This document shows positions 1-30,500 of a DNA stretch of 64,000 nt, piece after piece. How positions within the stretch are numbered: position 1 is the first letter of the stretch; each line of letters begins with the position of its first letter. The notes under the pieces were generated by a model. The model was not told the DNA's origin. It worked only from the letters and a program-made list of their open reading frames with translations, and did no database searches. Position numbers and translations under genes: made by a program. Origin of the DNA: Leuctra nigra (Eukaryota; Arthropoda; Insecta; Plecoptera; Leuctridae). The stretch lies in NCBI GenBank assembly GCA_934045905.1, contig OW203763.1, positions 17,056,948 through 17,120,947 of the forward strand, given 5' to 3'.

Positions 1-562
1 AAAAAGGGGGTTCGGGGGCTCAGCCCGAGAAAATTTTGGTTCAAGGTTATTCGATTTGGTACAATTTTCAATAGCAGATTAGTTATTTTTGGGAAATATA
101 AATTACCAATTGTTCACAAATAATTTCAATAATTTTGGTTAGTTTTCGACATGATCTGCCTCTTTCTTTTATTCTTAGATTATGCTCCGATTTCGGGGGG
201 AGGGGGTACGCTTTCGAATTTTTTACACTTCACGGTCATTTTGAAGTAAATCTATGCGTTTCTGGTAAAATTACTGCAACATTGAAATCAATTTTTCTAG
301 GTAATTTTTCATGCGCAAACAAAAAGTTCAGGAACATAATATCTAGGATAAGGTATTAACATAAAATGAACGAGATTTGTTTGGAGACATAACAAAACAT
401 CAGTCTCCGTTTCCCCAAAAATATTTTTTTTTCTTTCGAGCTTGAATATTGGCCAAACAACAATATGATGATACAAAATAATAAATTTTCGAAAATTGCT
501 GAAAGTGCCGCCTATCCGAATGTGCCGCCGTACGCGGTTGCGTACGCCTAAAGCCGGCCCTG
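1..562. repeat. Probable degenerate transposon remnant at the window edge
   Basis: No gene is visible. The stretch ends near 550-562 with a GC-rich segment finishing in CCGGCCCTG, which resembles the terminal inverted repeat of some hAT-type elements (CAGGGCCGG on the other strand). The opening 110 bases resemble 13080-13170, sharing a cagcc, aaaatttt, atttggtac layout. The other end would lie outside the window, so this is a tentative call. Confidence 0.3.
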
Positions 563-2732
563 GTTACATGAAAAAATGTTTTTTTGTAGGATGGAATTAA
601 CATGGGAAATTAACTTAAAAAGTGATTAAAAAGTACATCCGGTGCACGGATTTTGGATATGTTGTAGAGGGTATTTTTCTGAATCGATTCATGTATTGAA
701 ACTTTCTGTTGCAATTAGTGGTGGGTTCAGCCCTTTTTTTGCATTAAATTACTGGGCTATAAAGATTCAAATGACAACTTCGTTTGTTTTTCTACTTTGT
801 CTGAAATCAATTCCAAAAGAGTGTACGAAAAACAGAAATCGATTGCACTTGCGTCACGATAATTCTTCAATTTTGGGCATTTGATCAAACTATTGGTTCC
901 TACTTCACTCGGAAACATTCACAAACATAATTCCCAAACTCAGAGGTTGAAAAAATAAAATCCAGGTATTGAAATTAATTCTGCTTTAATATTGATACAT
1001 TCTATGTGTGTAAAAATACACAGCGCACTATCTAACATCTGAATTGATTTCAATTAAAAATTGCAGCAGAAGTTTGTACACACCATGTTAATAATAGCAT
1101 TAGCATCAGTTAGTAAAATATTACTTAGTGTCAAAATATTGCATTCAATAGAGTAAAATAATACAAAAATCAATAAAGAAATAGGTAGTTAAAAGGATTA
1201 AAACTTATTGACAAGTTGACTGCGGAATACATGAACATTGCTTGAACATATCTTTATATCTACAGTATGGGCGGCATACCTTTTGCAAATTTGGAACTTA
1301 TTTTATAAAATCATTTTGATTTATGAATAACTACAATAAAAATTGAACAAACCAACTTCAATGCATTAAATAATACTATTTAGTATTTACCACTCAACTT
1401 CGAAGCAAATGTTCAAATTATTTCAAAGAGATAAAAGTGAGAACACTTTGATACCTAAGAGGAATTTGGTTTAAAAACTTTCTTAACAAATTGAAACATC
1501 TCATTTTTTAAATGTTGGTTCAGATATGAATAGAATGAGAATCATTTACCAGCATTTGTTTCCAAGTCAGATTCTTTGTTACACACAGTTTAAAACCACA
1601 TTCCAATAAACTATGCACACTTCAAAGTGTGAGTCTGTTTCTTATATTATTTATTGCTTATCAACTAGGCACCTACTTCTAGCAGAATAATTTAAGTTAC
1701 TAAAGTAAATATACTAAAAATTAAAATGAGTCAGTTTTTTTAATGGTTTAGCTTTAAACACCAGTCTATATTTTTGTAGCGTTTAACTGGCAGTGGTGGT
1801 AGGTAGGTGAGTTTTACTTCTATTAAAATTATGAAACAAATTATTATCAATATTACATAGGTACCTACATTTTTAGTTAAATTAGTGTGCATTGAAAACA
1901 TTGTGAAGTACCAGTTTAAAGGATTATTTAAAGTTACAAGTAAATATCCTAATGTGTAGCAAATATACCACTGCTTTTGGCCAGACCCGGAGGATGTATG
2001 CCTTCTGTACCAACCCACTTCTAAAAATATTAGAAGTCGATTTTCATTGTCCATTATTTTTGCTGAACAAAGCAAAATCAAGTGATTGAAAATCGGTTAG
2101 TTTGATTCTAGCAAATCAAGGCAGGATCCACCCAAGGTATGGTAAGCAGGGTAGCATATAGGTAAGTGTATTTCGATATATTGATCAATGATGAGAGCAA
2201 ACTACATTTTTAATACTTTTCTTTTACTATATGTTTTTTGTCATTATCAGCATTATGATGACAAATTGACAGCTATCCAGTTAAACATCAGTCCTTTTTC
2301 GCTCCTTCCCTAACAAAAGACAATAATATTTATATGTATTATAAAAAATAATAGTAAATGTGATACCACAGCATGTAAAACTTAAAACTAAAATAGGGGT
2401 GTATAACTACATTTACCTACGAGTTAAAATAAAAGGTATGGTTGATTTTTTTGGTGTATTACCAGGTCAATACATAAATATAGCTGATTGTTAATACTAC
2501 AACACAATTGTAAGATCTCTAAGTCCTAATTAGTAATTATCAATAAAAAGGTAAAACGATTAAAAGTTATATACATCTTAGAACTAGATATCTTTGGAGG
2601 CCATATAATACAATGAACAGTTTTCGCCCCCCACTTCACAAGGTCATGTTAGCTACGCATTTTGATGGCATTCCCATATGCACACCAAAGCAAGATGGAT
2701 AATAAAATGTAAACCCCTAAGTAAATTAGCAT
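563..2732. other. 3' flank of BCAS3: probable 3' UTR and AT-rich intergenic DNA
   Basis: This lies downstream of the BCAS3 stop codon on the minus strand. It is AT-rich, has no recognisable coding sequence on either strand, and contains several minus-strand AATAAA-type signals (for example near 1648). Part must be BCAS3 3' UTR, but the polyadenylation site cannot be placed from sequence alone. Confidence 0.4.
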
Positions 2733-18601
<15,869 letters not shown>

Positions 18602-19983
18602 TCTTGTTTAAAATATGCTGAAAAACATTCAAAAAGAAAATTAACTGATTGTAAATTACTAGCTGAAATGACCTTTAAGTCAGAAATAGCCTATAGATTT
18701 GCAACACAAAGCAAAACAGGACAGAAAACTACCTAGTGCCCGAGGCACTAGGCCCACTGTTTCGTAATATGAAGATTCTGTAAAACTAAGCATTAAGAAC
18801 TTATAGAAAGGAATATATATAAACAATCAATATTATAAGAAGAATAACTTACTATATTTAACAAAAGAGAAACCATTGCGTAAAGAAACAATTATTTCTT
18901 CTGCGTCATGACAGCTGTGCGACTGTCATCAAACTAAACGTCACTACGCACTGGCATTGAAAACAAACAAAATAAAAACACAATATCTGATGTCCTTGAA
19001 TTGGATAAGAAACTCTTGAATAATTATTATTTAGATAATTATATAAATAAATAATAAGATATTTCCTCTTTTCGTGGAACTACAGGTATCCTATATTTTT
19101 AATTGCATAACAAAAAGCCCAGGGGCTTGGAACTATGTTTTGCTTTATAGATTTCTCATACTCCATTGTACAAAAATCAGCTGATCTGATAAACATTGAA
19201 GCTGTGACCTCTGTTGACCTCAATTTAAATTGCCCTTCCAAGGCGTGTAATGGGAAAATATTTTTTGCGAAGTATAAATTTAGAAATTAGGGTTTAATCA
19301 TCTTAAGTCATGGGTAATTTTAAATTTGCATACGTCAATACTGATGGCAAAATCGAGAGACAATAAACCAATCACAAATCAGACTTCTTTATCGACATAA
19401 ATTGGCGCAGTGTTCAAGTAATCGTCCTAGGTTCAAGTCCAATGGGCCATCTGATAAAACAAGCATTGTTTAGATAATGTAAAAACGTTAAAATTATTGT
19501 ACTAGTACTAGGTTTATATATATATTACTATAAATATACTTTCTGAAGCTTCAACTGGTGTCTTAATGTAGGTCTATTTATCTTCAACTACATAACTTAG
19601 AAATGATTACCTACCTATCTGTGCATTTGGTGGACACAGGAAATCTCGGATAAAGAAGGGAGATAAAGGAATACCAAAAATGGAAAAAATTATACTTATC
19701 TCAAAATAATCTGAAAATACACTTTTAATTTTAAAAGTAAACTTGAACATTACAGTGTGCATATGATATGTATTACAACATGGAATCAGTTTCATTATCA
19801 TATCAAGGCACTTGACAGGTACTGCTAGTGCTACACCTTGGTTCTTCCATTTAGAAAAAAACACCCCGAGTTCATAAAATTACACAGCTACATCAAAATA
19901 GGAAAATGAACTAAACACGGTTTCAGATACATAAAATTTGGCAATAATGGAAGAATTGTTGTGATTTTGATTAAACTTAATAA
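18602..19983. other. Intergenic region between ALDH16A1 and BCAS3
   Basis: It contains the BCAS3 5' UTR and promoter on the minus strand (the ATG is at 18601) and the ALDH16A1 3' UTR (stop at 19986-19984). AT-rich. No TATA box could be assigned with confidence, and no other gene is seen. Both flanking genes read the same way, with 1.38 kb between their coding ends. Confidence 0.5.
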
Positions 19984-22900
19984 TTAATTGGCAAAGATTT
20001 CTCCCTTATTGAACCAGAGAGCTTTGCCACGCGTAACGGTGAGCTCTGTGAATTCCCTCAGAGATTCGCAGGGGAATACTTGATCCTTCTCCAGCTCGAA
20101 CGGAATGACTGGTTTCATATTCTGGCTGCAAGCCATGTGAACGACACTTGCCAACTCAAGTGGAATCTTCAAGTGGCAGAAAGCGCTGACATTAGGATGT
20201 GAAGCGACAGCCTGCATCAAACGCAGGGAACTCCCTGTCAGAATGCTGATAATCCCAGGTGGAGCAGCGTTTATGAAAGACCTGAATATATCCAAGATGA
20301 TGGTCGGATTAGCGCAGTCGACTACGAGGACAATGGTATTGCCACAGGCCAGTGCGCCTGCTATGAACCACAGCAGAGTCTTCAGGGCGTGGACGTCAAT
20401 CTCGCAGATGCCGATACCGATGACACCCAAAGGCTCGCGCATACCGACGACCAACATGTTGCGCAGTTGACGTTGAGTGTTGGACAGCGATCCTTTGTCA
20501 CAAGCTCCAGACCAGTACTTGAAATTTTTTATCATTTGAGAGACAGCGGCGGCGGGATCAGTTTCGGGATCATCAGGCTCAATCAATCCTTCGACGAGGC
20601 TGAAACAATGTTTGTAGTAGTAGTATGGTGTAAATGTCTTGTTGACAGCAAGGTCATTTTGACCACATTAAGAATTAAATTTCTTTTGTTGAACATTAAG
20701 GTAGGTCATGGGAAGTCTGGCAGGAACGGGGATGGACTGGAGGGCGGGAGGGTTCAGGCCGGTGGGACCCGATTCTGGGAGAAGTCCGTCTCGAGGGGAC
20801 TGCAAGTTCGAGGGATGGCACGGGTATGTCGACCCTGGCTGCTTTTAGTCTGAACTTCACTTATGCTCGCCGGCATAGCCGCAAGCTATTTGGCCAGCCG
20901 CATTGGCTTACACAAACCCCACCACTGCGCTAAGAGAGCAGGAGTCAGGGAGCGTTGTTTGTAAATGAGACAAAGGAATCAGTATGACCAGACAAAATTA
21001 AGAATTGGCAAAGAAAGAATAAAGTTAAATATTATGTTGCTGCGCTGGGTTGTGTGGAATACCTTTGGAATGAGTGATGTGAAAAATACAATGCCAAAAA
21101 ATTGCCCAACCCCAGGATATGCTTCATCACTTGGCAGATAAAGACACTCAGAAAGTTTTTGCAAGTCTCAGTTTATTCACATCACATATCTATAACATTG
21201 CATATAAGAAGCAAATAAAAAATAAAGAAACAGTACCAAAAAATGAGTAGTAGTATTCGAACCACAGGATTTTTGCCTATAAATACACATTCACTTACTG
21301 TCCACAATATAAAGTAGGTCCCCCACTAGATATCATGCTGACGAGAGGTGCCATATTGGTTAAAAATTGCCTGTTGTTTGCATTTCATACCTAGTTTACC
21401 ACCTTTCAAAATTTTCCCAAATACATTTCACCAATGGAAGTTCTTGTTACTGAACTACATAGTAAACTTGATCATTAGTTCTTCCAAAGTGATCAGTAAA
21501 ACCAGTTTTTCATCCTGAATAATTTGCCAACTGGCACTTACATGGTTTTGACGCGTCGCCAACAATATATGAAAATGATATGAAAAAGATTTGAATACCA
21601 TATTCCTGGCATCGAAACGAAGGTAACTATGTATGAAACTTACATTAGTCATGAATGAATAAGAAGGGTATGAAAACCATAAAATATGAAAAGACGAAGT
21701 GCATGAGAAGTGGAGAGGTAGATGAGTGCCAGGACCTCAAAAGGAATGTAGGTTGGGATGAAGGATTCAATTTGAGACTCGGTGCAGTCAGACCAGAGAA
21801 GAGGGAAGTGAGGGAAATAATCTAGAACACACAAATTCATGGTTGTGTGTGCAATTCCACAAAGCATGATGAATATACAGGAATAACTGTGCATTAAGTT
21901 GGCAAATAGACACACGAATTAGTACTGTAAAAATGGGTAAACTAGGTATAATTACCTTATGAGATTCTGCACGACATTGGACATATATGAGCCCATGTTG
22001 AAGAGAGTGCTTGCTCGCAAGGCTGGACTCATGAGGGTCCAGGCCATCTGAACCGGATATGAGGAGTCCACAGCAGCAACAGCATCATTCCTGGGGGAGA
22101 AAAAGTTAATTGAGCGAGCGTCTCCTTTTGGCTTCTTTTGGCTTGGACCTCCGTTTTTTTTGTGTGTGTTTTTTGTTAACTGCTCGTATACAGGTCACAG
22201 TTTTGCTCCGATCGAGCTGAAATTTTGCACACATGTTGATCTCTGGACGTTGCTGACCCAATTTTTTTTGAAATCCGTTGATTGGTTCAAATTTAAAAAA
22301 AAATATCTTCCGATTGGTAGGTCTGATCAAATTGAAATTTTGCAAAGTCATTGCGACCTACATTGTCTCAAACATTACAAAGTTTCAACCAAATTCTTCA
22401 ATTAATTAATATTTTTTAAAAAATCTTCCGATTTTCCACTGTCCAACCCCTAACAACCACTTCCCCTCTACCCCTCTATTGCCCTCTACCCATCTAGGTA
22501 CCCCTCTTTCTTAAAAGATAGCCATAGAGCCGGAAGAGGAGCAAATTTTCCACTGACCAGCGCAGCTCCTACTAAGTGACGACAACAACCCCTTCCCCTA
22601 CCCCTCTATTATTATTATGTAGCCTGCAGGAGCGGCTAGCGCCGGAAGTTTATCTTCAAGCAACTAATTCGCGTCCTGTTTCTTTTAGAGAGCTTACTTT
22701 GTTGTCCACTTACAACTGCAATACATAATGTGTACAAAAGTAGATAATAACTTGAATTGATACACATTTTTACATTATTATCAATGCTTACTGTTTTCCA
22801 CTTACAACTGCAATAAATAATGTGTACAAAACTAGATAATAACTTGATATGTGTCAAAATGAAGTTTGGTTGGGTGTTATGAAGTTTTATGTGAAAATTG

Positions 22901-25900
22901 TCCAATGGTGCCCCCTCTTTCCCTAACAGATTTCATAACAAACGTGATATTTACAGTCTCCAGGGCCCTTACCTAATATCGCGAAATGTTGGTGCTACGA
23001 TGGTGTTGAGTTCAAAGTCGGTGCTACTACCTGTTATTTAGATAGGTAGCACCGTGCTAGGTAGCACCGTCCTACCATTTCGCGATATTAGGTAACCCCC
23101 CCAGTACAAGCTGGTAAAATATAAAGTGGAGCATAATAAGAGATTACATAACCCTCCAAGTGCCACTGTCGATTTTTTCGACACTTCGTAAATTTGGGCC
23201 CTAAATTTTATCTAAGGGCGCAGAGAGTATTTTGTTGGTGGATTTTTGTATTTGATCATTAGTGGATCAAGTGTTGAGCTGGATCAGTCGATTAAATTAC
23301 TTTAGAAGGCAGTGAAACAGTATTCATAAAGATGGCGGTGAAATCTCGCCTATTGTTAGGTACCATGTGTGCAAAAAATCGACGTATCTTTTATTCTATT
23401 GCAGATAATTGTTTGATTATTATTTTGGTTTTTCAATATTTACCGCCGACCAGTAAATTTTACCGGAAATCTACGGATTTTTTCAGAACTCGTAAAAGTG
23501 CCATCCCTCCATACGTGTTCTAGGCTTGATGTTTTAACACTGCGTCAATGTGCTTAAATCCCCGAACATAAATGATAGTAAAATTTTGATTCTTGGGTAC
23601 ACCGTACACTGGTCCTTTAAGAGTTGCTTTTCAGCTCGATTTCCCTCGAGTCGATGCTGTTTGATATCCCAGTTTGAAATCAAATGAAATCAATGTTTGA
23701 GTTCAACATATCGTAGTGAGTCGAAATTTTATCAATTTTTTTACATGAAATTTATGAAATCAAAATATGAAAACCAAAGATCATTCACAGATGGGAATTT
23801 GGACAATCATGAGGGAAACATAGATGTCATTATTATACCCGTAGACCTACTTCATTGGTCAGCGACTTTTCAGCGTCTGAGAGCAAATGCCATAACAAAA
23901 ACGCCAATAAAATGCTGTATACTCCTCAGAAAGGGGGGGGGGGGTCTTTTTTGCTCCTCTATATTGTTATGGTGGGAGGAAGAGGTAGGTAGTGCCAGAA
24001 AAATAGCCAAAATAGGCAGGGAAAATAAGAATTCCAAACAGAAAATAGTTTTTTCGCTGCTGCAAATTCCGCGACAAACGAACTCTAGTAATTTCACTTT
24101 AGAATTCTAGAAGTAAGTAAATCAAATCCATGTACACAAGAGTGTGGGATTCTCTAGATGGTTGACACCAAAACGGATTAGGTATGTAGGTGTGTGCCCT
24201 TGTGTAGTCTCCAACAATAATTCATCCTTGCTCAACACTGACTCAAAAATGTAAATGGTTAGTTGAGGTGAAAAAAATACATTATACATAGGTATGTACC
24301 GATGTCAATGCGTTACATACTTGCTGGCATTCGAAACAGTTGCGACAGCTTTCTCAACATCGAAGACGTTTCGAACCGCGTTCCCTTCGGCAGACTTGTA
24401 CTGGCCATTGAAGTACAGCTTGTAGATCGGTTTGATCATAACCACCTCCCGGCCACGAGAGTTGCCATGATCCAATGGTGGGCCCTTGGAAGTGGAGTCC
24501 ATTGGAGGATAACCAGCCACCGTTGTCAGATTCTTGAAATGCATGCTGTCCAACAAGCCTGTAGGAATATGTTACAATGTGAGAAACAATTTGGCAAGCA
24601 CATGACATTAGAAATGAGAGTAATGGTTACACTTTCTTGAAGTCTATATCCGTTTATTTTTGTTTAGATAGGTACACTCCCCCAAATAATAAACGGTACT
24701 CGAAAGAAAATGAATTGACTGATTAAGGTTTGATGGCATCATCCCATGAAGTCAGTGCAAAAGCATTATCTAACTCTTTTAGTTGAGCTCTGATTTCATT
24801 GATAATAACAAGGATTGATTGTCAAGGAACCGGCCCAGCAGCCAATACGTTTTGTACCAAGTACCGTTTATTATTTGGGGGAGTGTACATATAACATATT
24901 GATTTAAATATCATGGCAACTACAGTTTGTTCAAATCTTCTTTACAATGACTATGGTGGCGAAGATGGCAACGAAAATGATGTACTACGCTAGCACCAAC
25001 ACAAAAAATGTAAATGAGCTAGAACTTAGGTGGCACGTTCAAGTTAGCGGATTCACTTTGGAAAGTTTAGGTTGGCAAAGAGTGAATTCAGGTGGAACGT
25101 CTGGATGATGCTGCTTAGTTACACCCTAGCGGCGTTGTAAGAGTAAATTGAACAGCCTGTACCTCCATTTTCGATTTAACATTTAAAATCAGCCACAGGA
25201 AATGAGTTGACCGTATGTGTAAATGTAACAATAGATTTTTTGGGGATTAATATGATGGACATACAAACCCACAGCCATGATACATTCCTGAGATATATAT
25301 ATTACGTACGTTCATTTTAAAGTAAAACTGTGTGCACAATATAGAAAAGCAGGTTTTTCCGACGTTTCGGTTAAATTTTATTAACCATCCTCAGGGAAAG
25401 ACACAAATAAGTTTCAAAATCAAAATGACAGCAAGAAATTAAAAATTAAGACAAAAATTGCAAAATATCCAAAGCCCAGAAGAAGTACAGTAACACAAAG
25501 TGAAAACATTTAAACATAACAGACCTTGACATAATTATAAAAATACTCAATCTAAGAACTATGGATACTTGTTGCATCTCTTGCATAGGTATCAGTCACA
25601 CAGTGGAATGTGACTCAGGTAGTACATTAGGCTGGGTTTGTGGCCTCCCCACGCCGTCTTCGGCTTCTCGTCATTGGTCCTTGGCTGTCAGAAGAGCAAA
25701 GCCGTGATGTAGATGCGCTCGAAGAGTTAACTTGAACATCCGATGTATGAGTTCTGCGAGCTTGACTCTCAGAAGAAACGATCAGTGATGCAGAGGCGCT
25801 CGTAGACTCGACCTGTACCTCTGGTACTATCAGTACAGATGACTCAATTACCTTTCTTCTCTTGTCCACTCTTTTAGGCTGATTACGATGAAGATCACCC

Positions 25901-27553
25901 GTTGGAAACGTAGGAGTAACCGAACATAATACTGCTTTCCATGTCGTCGGTACACGGGAGGAGTCATCCCGGCTATTCATGGAGTGTGGTCTACGATAGA
26001 TCTCTATTGCTTCTCGCAAAACTCTCGGATCGAAACGCTCTTCTATGGCAAGCGTCCTTGATTTATCAAAGTCGATCCAGTGACCTTCTTTCTTAGCGTG
26101 CTGCGCTAAAGCCGAAGTTTTCGTGAACCTCTCCACCGCTAACTTGTGTTCGCTTACTCGATGTTCAATTCTGCGGTTTGTCTGCCCGATGTATGTTTTT
26201 TCGCAAGAACCACAAGGTACTTCATAAACCCCCTGTGGTTCAAGTGGAAATCTGTCTTTCGAGCTTCTCAGCAAAGTCCCTATCTTGCGATAAGCCCTGT
26301 AAATAGTCCTGATATTCCGTTTGCGCAGAAGTTGTCCGATTTTATCCGTTGTACCTTTAACATAAGGCATATACGCTATGCCTGGAGCCTTAACCTCGTC
26401 TCCTTCGTCTCTATCAGCATCTTCCGCAATCTTCTCCGCCCGTGGAATGTGATTGAAACCTTTTGAGATGGAACTGTTCGAATATCCATTCATTTGAAGA
26501 CCTTCCCGTAGAAATTTCATCTCCGATTGTATATGCTTGGAATCTGCCAGCTGCTTGGAACGGAACGCCAGAGTTTTTGTGACGGAACTGATATGCGATG
26601 GATGATGATGAGATGAAGCGTGTAAGTATCGGTTGGTATGTGTTGGCTTTCTATAAACAGTGTGAGCTATTGATCCATCCCCATTTCGCATTATTAACAC
26701 ATCAAGAAATGGTAGCTGAAAATTATGTTCAACTTCCATTGTGAATTTGATCTTGGGGTGCTGACTATTCAAATGGTTGAGGAAATCATTCAAAGCCGCT
26801 GTACCATGGGGCCAAACAACAAATGTGTCGTCGACATAGAGAAGCCATATGCTCGGTTTAAGACTGGCTGAAGCGAGAGCATTGACTTCAAACTCCTCTA
26901 AGAATAGATTCGCCAACACTGGCGACAACGGCGAACCCATTGGTGCTCCTTCAATCTGTTTGTAGTATTTTCCTCCATAAGTAAAGTAAGTAGTTTTGAG
27001 ACAATGCTCAGCCATATCCAGTATGCATTTCGGAGGTTTGTACTTGTGCTTAATTATCTCTAGAGTTTCATCAATGGGGACTTTAGTGAATAAAGAGACT
27101 ACGTCAAAGCTCACAAGCATGTGGCCTTCCTCCAATTTCAAATCCCTAATCAGTTCTAGAAAATGAGCAGAGTTATTTACGTATGAATTAGCCGATTCAG
27201 CAACGGTTGAAATCTCTTCGCCAGAAACGCAGCAAGAGCCTGAGTCGGAGATCCAATTGCCGAAACTATAGGACGTAACGGAGCACCAGGCTTATGGATT
27301 TTTGGGAGACCAAAAAACTTCAGAGATTTTGTTGAATGCTCACGAGGGATGAGTTTTTCCTTGGTATCTCGATCCAATGTAGAGTCCACAATGATCTCTT
27401 TGGTAGATTTTTCAAGGGTAGTTGTAGGGTCACCTTTTACGTTATGCCTATAGGCCGGGTCTTCTAGAAAAACTCGAATCTTCTCTTCATAATCTCTGGT
27501 ATTGAACACCACCGAGGCGTTACCCTTATCAGTTTACGTTATGCCTATAGGCC

Positions 27554-27584
<31 letters not shown>

Positions 27585-30500
27585 CAGTAAACCCTCATTA
27601 TTTCGAACTTCAATAATTCGAATTTAGGGGTAAATTCGAACTAGGTGGATGGGCCCAGTGTTCAGTATAGGCTTTACAATATTAAATCATTTTGATAAAT
27701 CGAATTTTAGGTTATTTCGAAATTCGAACTGAATTTTGGTCCCAGCCCATGTTATTACTTGCATACAGTTGTTTTAATTCGAACTTTACAAAAGGATTGA
27801 TACAATAATTGCGAACAAACTTCGAAAAAACCAACACAAACTATACATTTTCAATGTTTCCAATGGCGTCGCGTCACAAAGAGAGTAGTCAAACTGCTCT
27901 CTGTAGTGTTGGGGTGGGGGAAGTGTAGGTCTAGTCTCTTTATGCATGTCTGCCAGCCCTGGAACACTTTAGGCGGGAATATTCAAACTTCATTAAAGTT
28001 TTTGAAAGCTTTTGGCCGCGTGTAGGAGTTAGCTTTTGAAGGCAAAAAATAATGAAACAATTTCGCGTTATATTCGGATCAAAAAAGTATGTATGTACTA
28101 TTTAATTTTTTTTTTTTTTTTTTTTTTTAGCATATTTCGAACTTTATAAATTCGAACTGGGATTTTTTAGGTTCCCTTGAATTCGAATTAGCGAGGGTTT
28201 ACTGTAATATTAATAGCTATTTTCCAATACATATCTAGAATTAAAATATTACCTGCACGACCTCCAAATGAACCAGATCCACTCTCCTTCCAGCCTTCCA
28301 TTGGGACAGCCGGATCGAGAACGCCGTGGCAGTTGATCCACACTGTGCCAAACTGTAAATGCCAACAGGAACATCAGTGTCTACACAGTACAAAGTGGCC
28401 ACAGCTGTCCTGCCTGCCACAGAGATTGATTTTATGAGAACTTCCAGTCGTAAGAAAGATGGAATTCAGGGCAGGAAGATGTACGTATTGCTTTAGAGCC
28501 CTCTACCAGCAATTGAGTTGCACATTTCTTCTCTACTGTATTATGAAGTTACATGTGTAGGTATCCTTTAAAAGATCATACAAACATGCTAGCTCAGTAG
28601 AAGGTATTCAGACCTAATTCAGGAACAGACTGTTAGACAGTAAGCAATATAGGTACCTATGACAGTACGTAAACACAACACATTATATTGAATGTTGTAA
28701 TTGTGACAGTATGTAGGAACCTACCTCCAGCTTATTCACAACTTCCAAAGTTTGAGCCGGATTGTCAGACCAAACGGATGCAGCAAATCCGTATCGCGTG
28801 TTGTTAGCCAACTGGACAGCTTCCTTCGATGTGCGGAATGGCGTGACAATCAGAACGGGCAAGATGAAGTCATTTTTGATAGCGGAATGGATGCTCGGCT
28901 CTGCGCCAAACAGAATAGTGAGAGGATAGTAGCTTCCTGGATCCTGGTCCTCCGTAAGATCTACTTGGAACACTTCGACGCCACTCGATTGGGCGATTTT
29001 GACAATGATGTCAATCTCTTTGATGACAGTTTTATCGCCAGGCGGTGCTACATCAGCCAACTTGTCAGTAGGCATTCCAAGGCGAAGGCCACCAACAGTA
29101 CTCTTCAGATTGGCAACAAAGTTTTTGTAGATCGATTCTTGTACCAAGATCATTTTCACTGACCACGGTGGTGTACCATGATTAATCCAAGCCGATTTTA
29201 CAGCCATGCGAAGTGCAGAATCAGCATCGGCTGTTTCAAAGATGATCATCGGAGTTTTGCCTACAGGAAATGATATACTAAATTAGTAACATAATTTAAA
29301 CACAGCCCATCAGCAACCACTGGAACTGCATGCGAAGACAGTGAAATTGGTATGATTCGTCCAGATCTTTTGTATTGCTCGTGCATATTTACGCCGCGTT
29401 TATCAGTCATAAAGAAAATATAGGCAAGACTTTCAATACAATTAAAGAAACTTAAAGAGTACAGATTAATTCAGCAAAATTGTGAGAAAATCATCCAATA
29501 TTAAATAAATTGAAACCAAACTATAAAAATACAACTTTCCGTTGAGAATCAGGTAGTACCTACCCATGGAATCTCGTTAGTTGCATTAGGACCATTGAAT
29601 CAAAGGCAAATTAATATATTTTATTTAAACATGATCAAAGAAGCACATTGCAAGAGTTTACATTTCATTTGATCTAGACAAACAACACTTACCAGACATA
29701 ATGGAAGACATCTTCTTTAATGGAAAATCAGAGAGTGATTTCGTTGTATCGCGTCCATAATCAGTTGGGCCGAAGATCGATATCTTTCCAATATCCGAGC
29801 CACGGATAATGTGTAAGATTGCCTCGTTAGTTCCAGGTAGGACATTGAAGAGTCCACTCGGTAAACCAACCGAAATACAGATCTCTGCGACTAGCATGAC
29901 AGACAGAATCATTTCACGTGGAACAAAAGCGAGGACAGCATTTCCAGCTGCCAGTGCAGGTGCCAACATCCATCCCAAAGTAATCAAGGATGTATTTGCG
30001 CAGATACTGGCAACAACGCCATACGGTTCCCAATCAGATTTTTCTTCTTCCATGAACACGCAACCTGCATAGTATTTGAACCAGCGTACCAAACCTGGTA
30101 CGTCCAATTCCCGTGGGTGCCCAATCAGAGTAGCATGGCTTAAAGCTTCGATTTGGCATAATAGGGCTGCATGCTTATCAATCCCATTTGAGATTTTTAT
30201 CAAGATGTCTCCACGGTCCATATGACTCATCTTTCGCCATTTCTCGCCAGCTAGCTTAGAGGATGCAATGGCTTTTTCTGTATCCTTTTCATCGGCGAGA
30301 ATGGCTGTGGCAACTCGTTGACCTGTAGCTGGATCCACGATACTAGCATTCGGAACACTGTTGGGGGGATACCGTATCTGCCCATCGATAAATGGTCCAA
30401 AAACTTTGTTAGCAATCCAAGCCTAGCGAGAATAAATAAATAATTGTTATTAGTATCAAAAGGAATATAACTTAAGGATAAGTACCTAGGGCTACCTATG

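Noticed and set aside
20389..20853. 154-codon plus-strand frame, partly GC-rich
   Set aside because: Its first half is antisense to the ALDH16A1 last exon. The rest is intronic, with no recognisable protein.
23697..24110. 137-codon plus-strand frame
   Set aside because: It runs through a dispersed repeat including a long G-run and has no family resemblance.
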